Positions 45,601 to 55,100 of a stretch of 64,000 bases of DNA are shown here, piece by piece. Both the position numbers and the translations under genes were made by a program. The stretch comes from Granulicella arctica (GTDB lineage Bacteria > Acidobacteriota > Terriglobia > Terriglobales > Acidobacteriaceae). The stretch spans positions 248,001-312,000 of the forward strand of contig NZ_JACCCW010000001.1 in assembly GCF_013410065.1 (NCBI RefSeq), in the 5' to 3' direction. The notes below the pieces were generated by a model. It was not told the DNA's origin, did no database searches, and worked only from the letters and a program-made list of their open reading frames with translations. Positions within the stretch are counted from its first letter, which is position 1, and each line of letters begins with the position of its first letter.

Positions 45601-48006
45601 TCACCATCTATAGCGGACGGTTCCATACACGGTTCGCTTCATCCCGAAGTAACAGCCGCTGGTGCTGAAGCAGGAAGCTATATAGGTTCGATCACCCAGG
45701 TTGGTCGCATTCACCTGCAACTGTACTCCATGCAGAACTGGCTGATCGCTGTTGAAGTCGTAATGGAGAGCAGCATCGAAGAGCGTTGCTCCGGGGACTT
45801 TGAACGAGTTCACATTGTCACCCCAACTTGCGCCAACAAATCTGCTTCCGCCGCTCAGACCGGTGCCGCGGAGCAACGCGAACGGAAGAGTGTAATCAAG
45901 CCAGAAAGACGCGGTGTTGAGAGGAACACTGTATTGATACTTTCCCTGAGTGGAAGAGGTGATCCCGTCGATGCCGATCCCCGTGATATTCGATTTGCTG
46001 TATTTCGAACTGGTGTAGGCGTAGGTTGCGATTGCATTGAGATGGCGCGCGAGGCTAGTGTGCGCCTGGAACTCAGCACCGCGCGACCGAATCTCTCCGA
46101 CGGGAATGCTGAAATTGGGGTTGGTGGGATCGGTGGTCCCAACATTCTGCTGCGCAAGATCATAGACCGCGGCAGTAACAAGAAGGTTGGTGCGATCCGG
46201 TTGGTACTTCAAGCCTCCTTCGTACTGGCTTCCAGTTGTAGGTGGCAGAGCTGTGCCAGCAGCCGTAATGCCCAGATCAGGTTGAAAGGACTTGGCATAG
46301 CTAAAGTAGGGCGCGAACCCATGAGGCAGAAGATAAGAGACTCCTGTCCGCCAAGTGAATTTGTTGTCGTTTTGATTCGTTGTGCTTCCGTTGGTGACAT
46401 CGTTGTAGGTGAGCCAATCCTGGCGTCCTCCAAAGGACGCACGAAGACGTCCAACTGCGATTTGGTCTTGAAAGTAAATGCCTGCCTGTTGGCTTGTCGT
46501 GAACTCGATGCCTGAAATCTCAGGTACGGAAATCGTTTGATAGTAGACGGGGTGAAAGACATTGATTGGCGGTTCGTTGACTGAGCCCCAGTTCCAGTGA
46601 TCCCGATAGTGACGGTAGTTCACACCGACCAGAAGCGTATGGCGAAAAGTGCCGGTACGAAGCTGTTTGACGACGCGATTATCGGAGAGGATTGAATCGA
46701 AGGTCGTGCGACGAATAAAGGAATATCGATCGAGGGTTGCGTTATCGGATTCAAAGTTCAGAGGCCAGATCATGTTCGCGTTGTTCTTGCTTGTGGTGTA
46801 GCGGAAGTCCTGCTCGATTCTCCAGTCGTGGTCGAACGCGCGAATGAACGCATCTCCCAACTGGAGGAACGATTGCTTCGTCTGATTGAAGTTTGGATCT
46901 CCAGAGAAGAAGCCGAACGCAATCTTGCCGTTCGGATTTGGTAGGGCTGTGCCTAACGCCGGCACATAGGCATAAGCACCAACAGACGGATTGTAGGTGT
47001 AGTTCGACAGAAGAGCGAGGTTCGTCTTGTCATTCGGAATCCAACTCAGTGCCGGAGCGATCGCGAGTCTCTTCGCATCGATGAACCAGGTCTGCGTCCC
47101 TTCGGTAAATCCGACACCTGTCACCCTATAGAGGAGATGTGGGCTCTTGAAAGGTCCGCTGAAGTCGAACATGCCCTGATACCGGCCGAAGCTGCCGAAA
47201 CCGATCTGGAGCTCTCGCAACGTAGACGCCATTGGCCGCTTACTCTCGACATTGACGATACCTCCAGGGTTGGCCTGCCCATAGAGCACGGATGAAGGGC
47301 CGGCAAGAATCTCGAGCCGCTGATAGAAGTAAGAGTCCAGGGCGTTGTTTCCGTTGGCATCGTCCTGCAATCCGTTCAGATAAACCTCCGGAGCGAAGCC
47401 CCGTAACAGCAAGCTGCCTGCGCCCCAGAATGTCGAGGTTGCACCCTGCGATTCGGCGACAACTCCTGGGCTATATCGTAGTGCCTCGTTGAGGCTTTGG
47501 GGTTGCTGCGCGTCCAACTGATCTCGGGTCACAACAGAGATCGACTGCGGAGTCTCAAGAAGCGGCGTATTTGTTTTCATTGCGGAGTCACCATCACTCG
47601 CAACGTATCCTGCTTCCGTCTGAACGGTGACAGTGCTGCCTGCATTTTGCACTGTGAGCGTGACGTCGACGGACGGTGATTCAGTCCCAAAGTGCAGGAC
47701 CTTCTGACAGGCCGTGAATCCCGCCGCTTCGACACGGAGCAAAAAATCTCCCGGGGGAACTTGGATCACGAATCGTCCTGCGCCATCCGTGCGTGCCTGA
47801 TACATGCTGGCACCGCACTGTAGGAAGACACTCGCCGATGTCACCCGGGCTTCGGTGGAATCGGACACTGTCCCATTCATGGGACGCCGTAGGTCGCCAG
47901 CCGATGGACCACATGGCGGAGGAATTTCTTTTGTTTGGCCATGAGCAAGTGCACTCACGGAGAGCAGAGAAGCAGCTGCAAGCGTACGCCAGGAGTTTGA
48001 AATCAT
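45601..48006 (-). CDS. TonB-dependent siderophore-type receptor
   Basis: An 801-residue outer-membrane receptor of the FhuA-like class. Signal peptide to about residue 23 (ALAHGQ). A short carboxypeptidase-regulatory-like domain (about 40-115; FVIQVPPGDFLLRVEAAGF) precedes the plug, which starts PLLETPQSISVVTRDQLDAQQP, an almost perfect match to the siderophore-receptor plug consensus. LLLRGFAPEVYLNGL and RLEILAGPSSVLYGQANPGGIVNVESK follow. The barrel ends in TVRYRW with a terminal aromatic residue. The ATG at 48006 (AAGG five bases upstream) places the signal peptide correctly; longer forms from 48021 or 48045 are possible. Iron-siderophore uptake is the family role; the ligand is unknown. 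Confidence 0.93.
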   Translation of the reverse strand: MISNSWRTLAAASLLSVSALAHGQTKEIPPPCGPSAGDLRRPMNGTVSDSTEARVTSASVFLQCGASMYQARTDGAGRFVIQVPPGDFLLRVEAAGFTACQKVLHFGTESPSVDVTLTVQNAGSTVTVQTEAGYVASDGDSAMKTNTPLLETPQSISVVTRDQLDAQQPQSLNEALRYSPGVVAESQGATSTFWGAGSLLLRGFAPEVYLNGLQDDANGNNALDSYFYQRLEILAGPSSVLYGQANPGGIVNVESKRPMASTLRELQIGFGSFGRYQGMFDFSGPFKSPHLLYRVTGVGFTEGTQTWFIDAKRLAIAPALSWIPNDKTNLALLSNYTYNPSVGAYAYVPALGTALPNPNGKIAFGFFSGDPNFNQTKQSFLQLGDAFIRAFDHDWRIEQDFRYTTSKNNANMIWPLNFESDNATLDRYSFIRRTTFDSILSDNRVVKQLRTGTFRHTLLVGVNYRHYRDHWNWGSVNEPPINVFHPVYYQTISVPEISGIEFTTSQQAGIYFQDQIAVGRLRASFGGRQDWLTYNDVTNGSTTNQNDNKFTWRTGVSYLLPHGFAPYFSYAKSFQPDLGITAAGTALPPTTGSQYEGGLKYQPDRTNLLVTAAVYDLAQQNVGTTDPTNPNFSIPVGEIRSRGAEFQAHTSLARHLNAIATYAYTSSKYSKSNITGIGIDGITSSTQGKYQYSVPLNTASFWLDYTLPFALLRGTGLSGGSRFVGASWGDNVNSFKVPGATLFDAALHYDFNSDQPVLHGVQLQVNATNLGDRTYIASCFSTSGCYFGMKRTVYGTVRYRW

Positions 48007-48045
48007 AGACACCTTTCCATGCATCCGAAGGCAGTCACGATCCAT

Positions 48046-48391
48046 CTATCATGAGATAATCGTCAGCCTTCGGGTTATCGATCTCAGAGCCCTCGCGGTG
48101 CTTCGCCAAAAGACTGCCGCGGAGTTCCCATATACGACCCAATTGGTCTTATTTAGAATAACGGAGAAGAGACGACTGTGCTCCGCGTAAGGAGCCACGT
48201 TCTACTTAAATCGGACCATGGCGGAGCACTTCAAAGTGCCACGAATACTTACAGACAGTTCCGCGTCGTATTTTGGCGATGGCAAAGGACTACCCGCGCA
48301 GTATGTCGGGTATCTTGAGGTGCTTCCCGGCTGTAGTAGTCTGCTATGCCTCGCGCATCGTGGCAGACGGTGGGAAGCACCATCGCTCAGG
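48046..48391. other. Intergenic region with a long compound hairpin
   Basis: The gap holds no convincing gene. At 48226-48239 is the palindrome GCACTTCAAAGTGC. At 48319-48381 an imperfect hairpin is seen: outer stem GGTGCTTCCC / GGGAAGCACC, inner stem GTCTGC / GCAGAC and innermost ATGC / GCAT. It starts 11 bases beyond the stop of the downstream minus-strand gene and could be a transcript end or a REP-like element. Confidence 0.5.
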
Positions 48392-51300
48392 TCAACTTGT
48401 AACCATAACGGAGACGGTCGTAGTGGAAGGTTGAACCAATCTACTGCTTCCTGACAAAGTCAAGGTGTAGGTTCCGGTAGGGGGCAGTGTAGGCGCACTG
48501 CCGTTCCTGGCTCCGCTTCCGCAACCGTTTATTACAACAAATGAGATGAATGTTCCCAGAGCCAGTACGACGCAGACAGCCGGCCGCCGCGGCCTTCTGA
48601 AAAACAGGAATGCAAGACCTCCAGACAGCATGGATAGCCCGGCTTGCTGAATGAACGAGGATTTCGACTGCGCTCCTTGGCTGTGTGCGAGGGCGGATGT
48701 CACGGCAATCGACACGGTGACATTGCTGGGCGAAGAGCCCACGGTTGCGGTCGACGGAAGACTACAGGTGATGAAGCTCTGAGGGCTGGAGCAACTGAGA
48801 GCGACGGTTCCTGCGAGTCCATCTCCTGGCGTAAGGGCAAGCTGGACAGTAGTTGAGCTGCCCGCTTGGAGTGACACGTTGTCCGGCGCCGGTGTGAGCG
48901 TGAGTGACTGATTAACGGCTGCGGCTCCTGTACCGGTCAATGCAATCGTCTGCGCGGTCGAATTCGCGGATGTTTTGAGATTGAAGGTTGCGGACCGTGC
49001 GCCGGTCGACTGAGGCTTGAAGGTGAAGGTGAAACCGCATGAAGCGTTGACGGCCAGCGTGGCGCTGCACGTGGTGGCGTAGGTGAAGTCCGAAGCATTT
49101 GTACCCATGATGTTGGTTGTTCCGATCAACAGTGGACCGGTGCCGGAGTTCTGCAAGGTAACTGTTTGCCCAGCAGAAGATGAGGCGACTACCGTTGAAC
49201 TGAACGCGACCGAAGAGGCGCTCAGGGTTGAGGTGGGCAGGTACTGGAAGAGTGCGACTGCGCCACCTGCTGGTACCGAGACGCTGGTTGTGGTCGCCAG
49301 GTTGTAGGTGGTGCCGGAGACCAGGTCGGTGGCGATGTCGCCCGAGGTCTGCATATCGGGGGGCAGCGTCATGGTCGCCGCGTTCGATTGCCAGTTCAAG
49401 CCCACCAGGTAGCTGCCGTAACGTGCCACGTACAGTGTTCCGAACGAGCCCGAGGTATAGTTGCCGGAGGCTCCTGTAGCCGCGCTGGCCGGCATCTCGA
49501 CGTTAGCGATGCGGTCCATCGTCGCGGTCGTGTCGTGCACCCGTGCCAGGTTATTGACGCACTCCTTCGAAGCGGAGGGGATGCCGCTGCTGTGCCACAT
49601 GAGGGGACGCCAGTTGAGCACCATGGCCAGCTTCTCGCCGTTGTTCTGGATCGTGATGGTGCTGCCGGTGGGATCGGCCCACACGCCGTTGCCATGCGCC
49701 GTCTCGTTCAGGAACGTAACACCGCTGAGGTCCGACTCCGAGTTCACCATGTTGCACATCGTCACATAGTCCGTGTACCAGCGCAGGTAATTGTCCACCG
49801 TGCCGTCCCCGTTGTCCCCGAACGCCGGCATATTGTTCCACGCTCCGGTAGCCTCCATCGATTGGATAATGCCGTTCGCCTGTTCCAGGTAGAACGCGTG
49901 AATCGCATAGGGATCGTTGAACTCGGCCGAGGCGATATAGAACGTTCCCGCGTTGATCTCTCCGAGATTAAGATTCTTGCGGAAGGTGAGCGTCTCCTCC
50001 TCACGCAGCGTGTTCGCGTAGCCCGAGCCAGAGGTTGTCAACGAAGGATAGATGAAGTTAGAAAACGCATGGACCGTATTGAGTGCCACATCGCGCACCG
50101 GATGCGAGCTGGACGTCTCGATCCCATTGTCGTTCAGGATCTTTGCCAGCTTCACCAGATAGTTGGCACCATCCCATCCATAACTGCCGTCGTAGCTGCC
50201 GTTGCCGGTGCCGTGGAACTCGAGGCTCAGTCCTCCGTCGCTGACCCACACGCCGCCATACTGGTTGGTCGTAAGCCCCGCGACCACGTTCAGGTAGTTG
50301 CTGTACATGGCGGCGTTGCTCTGTGCCAGGCTGGTCCCGTAGATCTTATCCAGCGCCCGCAGAGCCAGGTTCGCGTAGACATACGCTATGGCCTGGAGTT
50401 GGTCCGTGTTCGGAGAGTGTCCATGACCGCTCGCGCTGGTCAGGAAGTTGATGTGGTTGACCAGCATCGTCTGGTAGGCCTGGTAGCGCAGGACCCCCGG
50501 CTCGAGCGAGCTGCTGATCGGCTGGTTGAGCGCAGCAAGGAAGGAGGAATCGTTCTGCATCAGTGTGATCGTCGAACCAAGGGACCATGTACCTGCGCCT
50601 TCGAGCACACTGCACGGTGCATTGGTGCGCCCATAAGGATTGGACGAGGAGGCCGAGGTCGCGCCCACACCGGCCCACGCCGTCATGCCGCCCCAGCAGC
50701 CGTTCAGCGACTGCATATAGGAGTAGGCATCGAGTGCGGCGACGATCGCCTGTTCCGTCGTGCTGTTCTGATAGAAGCTGCTCAGGAGGTTCGGCGTGGC
50801 ATAGGCGTATGCCAGCGAGTCAAGCCGATTCATCGGAGCATTGTTGCTGACGCTGGTGTCCACGGCCGCGTTGTTCAGCCACTGCGCGGTGGTGTAGCTG
50901 TCGGTGGGATGCTTGTAGGTGTCGAAGTAGCCGATGATCTGTACCGGTACCGTGCCCGCGTTCACCGCCGCCGTCCAGGACGAGCCATACACCTGGTATT
51001 TCTCCTCCATGTTCAGGTAGCTCGTCATGCTTTTCTGGATCGCCGAGAAGTACGCGCTGTTGTAGGTCGCCGGCGTGGCTGCTGCCGCGCTCGGAGCCGA
51101 GCCCTGCGGGTCGGTCGCAGCTACCGTCAGGTAGGGATCGGTGGGGGTGAACGCCGCGTAGATCGGCCGCGAGGTCGCGCCGGCGGGCAGGTCCGTCGTA
51201 GCCGTGCTGGGATCCAGGTAGTAGTTGTACGCCTGAGCCGCATTGAGCGTTAGGGTCACCGTGCTGTTCCCTTGCGTCATCGCCATCGGAATCGCGATCG

Positions 51301-51814
51301 TCTCATACACGAACCGGCCCGGCAGGACCGGCGTGTTGTACTTCTGAAAGTCGATCTCCGGCTGACTGGTGGAGTAGTAGTTGCTCACCAGATAGCCCTG
51401 TTCTGGCGTGTAGAGGTAGATTACGTTGAGGATCGTGTCCGATCCCCAGACCTGAATCGTCAGGTAGTTCTGTACGCTCGGGCTGCACGCCATCGTGAAC
51501 GTCAGCACCTCGTTGTCCGCAGGGTTCCCGACGTTCGCCGCAGTGGCCGAAGGCGCGATCTCGCGATAGGTCAAGCCCAGCGCGCCACTGCCGGTGGGTT
51601 GGCTCATGTTCACGAAACTGTGGCTGCTCTCCGAGTACGCGTCATGGGCGGTATCGCCAAAATTGATCCGGTCCAACGCATTCGAACTGCTAAAGATCGT
51701 CTGAGCTCGAAGTTGTACTGAGCACGCAAAACAGAGGAAGAATGCAATCTTCAATAGAAGATTTTTGACGACAGATATGGATAGAAACCTCGGATCGATA
51801 TACGAGTAGAGCAT
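48392..51814 (-). CDS. Exported probable carbohydrate-active protein with lipobox-like tail (family not recognised)
   Basis: An 1140-residue protein. The N-terminal hydrophobic stretch (about 17-38) acts as signal peptide. Residues about 45-150 form a beta-rich module (INFGDTAHDAYSESSHSF...LTIQVWGSD) resembling carbohydrate-binding modules attached to glycosidases such as GH127. About 230-740 is mostly alpha-helical with many Trp, Tyr, His and Asp residues (for example SLEFHGTGNGSYDGSYGWDGANYL, WYTDYVTMCNM). The pattern suggests an alpha/alpha-toroid lyase or hydrolase, but I do not recognise the family. Ig-like modules follow, including an ASPM/HYDIN-type one (DFTYATTCSATLAVNASCGFTFTF). The tail has two hydrophobic segments with an RRPRRP loop, C1098 in NGCGSG, and a short beta tail. 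The start has no Shine-Dalgarno signal. Confidence 0.8.
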   Translation of the reverse strand: MLYSYIDPRFLSISVVKNLLLKIAFFLCFACSVQLRAQTIFSSSNALDRINFGDTAHDAYSESSHSFVNMSQPTGSGALGLTYREIAPSATAANVGNPADNEVLTFTMACSPSVQNYLTIQVWGSDTILNVIYLYTPEQGYLVSNYYSTSQPEIDFQKYNTPVLPGRFVYETIAIPMAMTQGNSTVTLTLNAAQAYNYYLDPSTATTDLPAGATSRPIYAAFTPTDPYLTVAATDPQGSAPSAAAATPATYNSAYFSAIQKSMTSYLNMEEKYQVYGSSWTAAVNAGTVPVQIIGYFDTYKHPTDSYTTAQWLNNAAVDTSVSNNAPMNRLDSLAYAYATPNLLSSFYQNSTTEQAIVAALDAYSYMQSLNGCWGGMTAWAGVGATSASSSNPYGRTNAPCSVLEGAGTWSLGSTITLMQNDSSFLAALNQPISSSLEPGVLRYQAYQTMLVNHINFLTSASGHGHSPNTDQLQAIAYVYANLALRALDKIYGTSLAQSNAAMYSNYLNVVAGLTTNQYGGVWVSDGGLSLEFHGTGNGSYDGSYGWDGANYLVKLAKILNDNGIETSSSHPVRDVALNTVHAFSNFIYPSLTTSGSGYANTLREEETLTFRKNLNLGEINAGTFYIASAEFNDPYAIHAFYLEQANGIIQSMEATGAWNNMPAFGDNGDGTVDNYLRWYTDYVTMCNMVNSESDLSGVTFLNETAHGNGVWADPTGSTITIQNNGEKLAMVLNWRPLMWHSSGIPSASKECVNNLARVHDTTATMDRIANVEMPASAATGASGNYTSGSFGTLYVARYGSYLVGLNWQSNAATMTLPPDMQTSGDIATDLVSGTTYNLATTTSVSVPAGGAVALFQYLPTSTLSASSVAFSSTVVASSSAGQTVTLQNSGTGPLLIGTTNIMGTNASDFTYATTCSATLAVNASCGFTFTFKPQSTGARSATFNLKTSANSTAQTIALTGTGAAAVNQSLTLTPAPDNVSLQAGSSTTVQLALTPGDGLAGTVALSCSSPQSFITCSLPSTATVGSSPSNVTVSIAVTSALAHSQGAQSKSSFIQQAGLSMLSGGLAFLFFRRPRRPAVCVVLALGTFISFVVINGCGSGARNGSAPTLPPTGTYTLTLSGSSRLVQPSTTTVSVMVTS

Positions 51815-52181
51815 CGAATATTGGAAATGCAGAAAGTGATTGCGGTGACAGCCAGCTTCTGGAAATGAAGGGTGCCGACCTTTGTTCAGAATAACTTAGC
51901 AGTAAAAAATGGCATAAAAGCGAGTCAGCGGATGTACGCCGGATAGAGATTACGGAGACATTTAGATAGCGCTCCTTTATGTTTTCCTGGGTATTGCGGA
52001 GAGAAATATCGAGGCATGATTTGAAATTATCGGATGTACACGGTTTCGATGGCTCTGGAGCAAAAGCAACGCAGTACGGAGGTAACCCTGTGAGGCGCTT
52101 GCGCGTCGTTGCCTCATTTTCTTCCGATGAATACCGATGCCATACGTTTTGTGCACAAGATGCGCGTGACTCCTGACTCTT
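51815..52181. other. Intergenic region between two large exported-protein genes
   Basis: 367 bases, both neighbours on the minus strand. It should contain the promoter of the 1140-residue protein. The only structure seen is a weak GAGGC/GCCTC hairpin near 52091-52114. No gene or known riboswitch pattern is recognised. Confidence 0.4.
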
Positions 52182-55100
52182 TCAATTCAGTTGCACGTTG
52201 ACTGTTGACGAGTTAGCAGAGGCGTAGTTGCCTGATGGACCCGTTAGATAGACTGCTGAGAAAGCTTGCGTTCCGGCGCTCAATCCAGTGGCATGAAAGC
52301 TTGCAGTGGCTCCGGCAGGAAGGGTACCCAGCAATGTGGTTCCGTCGTAGAATGCGACGGTTCCGTCCATGGGCACGCTGGCGCTCCAGGAGGTCAGCGA
52401 CGCGGTGAGCGTCAATGGAGTGGAGGCAGGCTGATCGTAACTTGAAGGCGTTAGCTGAACCTGTGTCGGTGCCTGAGTTACGGTAAAAGATTCGGTTACC
52501 GGAGCTGCGGCGGCAAAGTTACCTTGCGCCGCATCGCTGATTGTGACCGAATGGTTTCCGGCATTGGGCGTAGGGACAGAAAACTGCGCGCTACCATTGC
52601 TGATCGTAACGGAATTGATACTACCGCCGTCGACGACGTAGCTCAGTGAGCCCTGTGCCGATCCGGCATTGGAGCTGAGACTTACTGTGCAGGTGTAGGA
52701 ACCCCCATAAGCGAAGGAGGCGTTCCAGCAGGAAGCCGACAAGGTCACCGGGACCGGACTGACCGTTACCGTTACCGGGACCGATGTTCCACCCACGTTG
52801 TTGTTATCTCCGGAATAGACCGCTGTGAGGGAATGTGTTCCTGCATTCAAGCCGGGCGAGATATACCAGTAGGCGCAGCCGCCGCCTTGCAAGGACCGGG
52901 TCGTGAGCAAGGTTGTCCCGTCGTAGATTTGTGCGATTCCAGTTGCCGTTGCCGATGTGGCTGGCGTAACGCAAACAGTTATATTGGTTGCGCCGGGATA
53001 TACCAATTGAGTGCTGGCCGACTGAAGCACGACTGCGGGATCGTAGACAAAGAGCGTGGTCGTGGCGGAGCTGGTGAGATGATTCGCGTCGCCCTGGTAC
53101 TGTGCCGTAAGCGTCTCGCTTCCGGACCCAGTAGGAACGAACGAGCAGGTCGCTACACCGGAAGCGTTGAGCGTGGCTGTACAAAGCGTGGATGCTCCAG
53201 ACGTGAAAACAACTGTGCCTCCAGGCTGGCCTGCACCGGCCACCGTCGCTGTAAGTGCTTCTGAGCGTCCCTCAATGGGACTGGCAGGATTGGCGCTGAA
53301 AGTTGTGGCGGCCAGCGCCTTTGCGATCACCAGCGTTCCAGTGGCAGAGCCCGCATAGTTGGGATCGTTGATCGTCGCGATGACGGTATAACTACCCGCC
53401 GTTGTTGGCGCAGTCGCGGAGCCGTTGTAGGTCAGCCCTACGGCGAGTCCCGCGGGTGACGTAGTTACACTCGTGGACTCCGGCGAACCGTCGTAGGTTG
53501 GCGACAGCTCCCCAAGAGTGACGGTTGCCATCGCGTGGCCTATCGTTATTAAGAGTGAAGCGCTCCCACTGGCAACGCCATTCACTGCGCTCGCGGTGAC
53601 GGTGTAGTTTCCCGCCGATGTAGGGATTCCCGAGATGATGCCTGTGCTCGCGTTGAGACTTAAGCCAGGCGGAAGGGCGGTCGCGCCATATGTCGCAGGA
53701 AGGATCGCGCTGGTAATCGTAAAGCTGAACGGGGCTCCTACCGTGCCATTTGCAGTGCTTGGGCTATTGATGAGTGCAGCGGATGCGCTTGTGATGGCAA
53801 GATTGCTGTAGGTTCCCGTTGAAGTGTTACTGACACTACTGTCTACCGGCGCGGCGTCAAGGCCGACATAGACGGTTGGATTCATCCCAATCGTCTGCGA
53901 TGTGATGACGTTCCAAGTGCTGCCGTCCGTGGAGTAGGACGAGGTGAAAGTATTGCCGGAGCGAGTAATCTGAAGATGGGCAGGCAGGGTCAGATTGGTG
54001 CCCGCAACGACTGGACCATCCAGATAATCGAAGACGCCCGCGTTTGCGGCTGAGCGGTAGGCGCTGACGAGAGCGGTTGAGCCGCCGATGCCTGAATGAG
54101 CATCAATCATTTGCGAATCGCAAGTAAGCGTGTTTCGCATCATAATGCCAGTTGCCGCCAACGTGGTTGCTGAGCTGGCGGTTGTAACGCTGTTAAGGTT
54201 GACAACAATGCTGCCGTCGCCAGTGAGCTGGTAGTAGGCAAAGTGGAGAACATCGCAGACGGTGCTCGGGCCAGATCCCGTTCCCGTGTTGACGATGGTG
54301 CCTCCGCTCGTACCCGCAATTCCAGGGGCCTGCAAAAAACCTATATCGACCTGCTGCATACCGACTGGCAATGCAGCGCCCACAATCGTGAAAGCATAGG
54401 TCCAACTGTCCAGGCCAGCTGCATTGGTCGCCGTAACCACAGGATTGAATAAACCACTTTGCGTGGGCGTGCCGGAGATGGTCCCCGTACTCGAGTTGAT
54501 CGTCAAGCCGCCGGGAAGCCCTGTGGCGCTGAAGGTTCCGACACCAGCAAGTCCGACTTGATAAGTTAGCGGGACGCCCACTGTGCCCACAACGTAAGGA
54601 ATGCCCACACTGTCGGCGAGAAAAGGCGCGGTCACTGCCGGTGCAACTGCGCTCACAATTGCAGATAATGAACCTGTGCCGCCGGCTCCCGAGGCAGAAA
54701 CCGCATACGTGTTGGTGCTTCCCGCCGCCGCGGTGTAGTCGATGTAGTACATCGTCCCGGGCGCCGATGCGTAGAGACCGGCAACCGGAGCGGCCACGCT
54801 GGCCATGTTCACTCCATTGCGTTGGATGGTATAGCTGGTAGCACCGACCGGAGCACTCCACGTAAGCTGGACACCTTTGGCGGCAACCGCGGTCAGATTC
54901 GCCGGAGCTGCGGGAACAGTGGGAGCCTGCGTCCAACCCGGGGCTCTGACCTCGTCGAAAGTCGCTGTCGTCGGGAGCGTAGTGTTGCCCGAGGCCAGTG
55001 CCAGGCCAGCGTAGATCGTTGCCGGCATGGTAATGGTCTGCTGGCTGACCTGAGTCCAATTCACGTTGTTGGCGGAGACGGATGCGGTGAAGGTGTTCCC

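Noticed and set aside
48047..48080. Possible Fur box upstream of the siderophore receptor
   Set aside because: Only a GATAATC-like half match is present; no convincing inverted 7-1-7 pattern.
49388..51253. 621-residue open frame antisense to the 1140-residue exported protein
   Set aside because: Arg/Val/His-rich composition typical of the antisense of a GC-rich gene; no domain. The minus-strand gene has a signal peptide, Ig modules and a shared tail.
51979..52176. 65-residue + strand frame or structured RNA in the 367-base gap
   Set aside because: No motif, weak start signal, and no match to riboswitch patterns I know, such as c-di-GMP or cobalamin.
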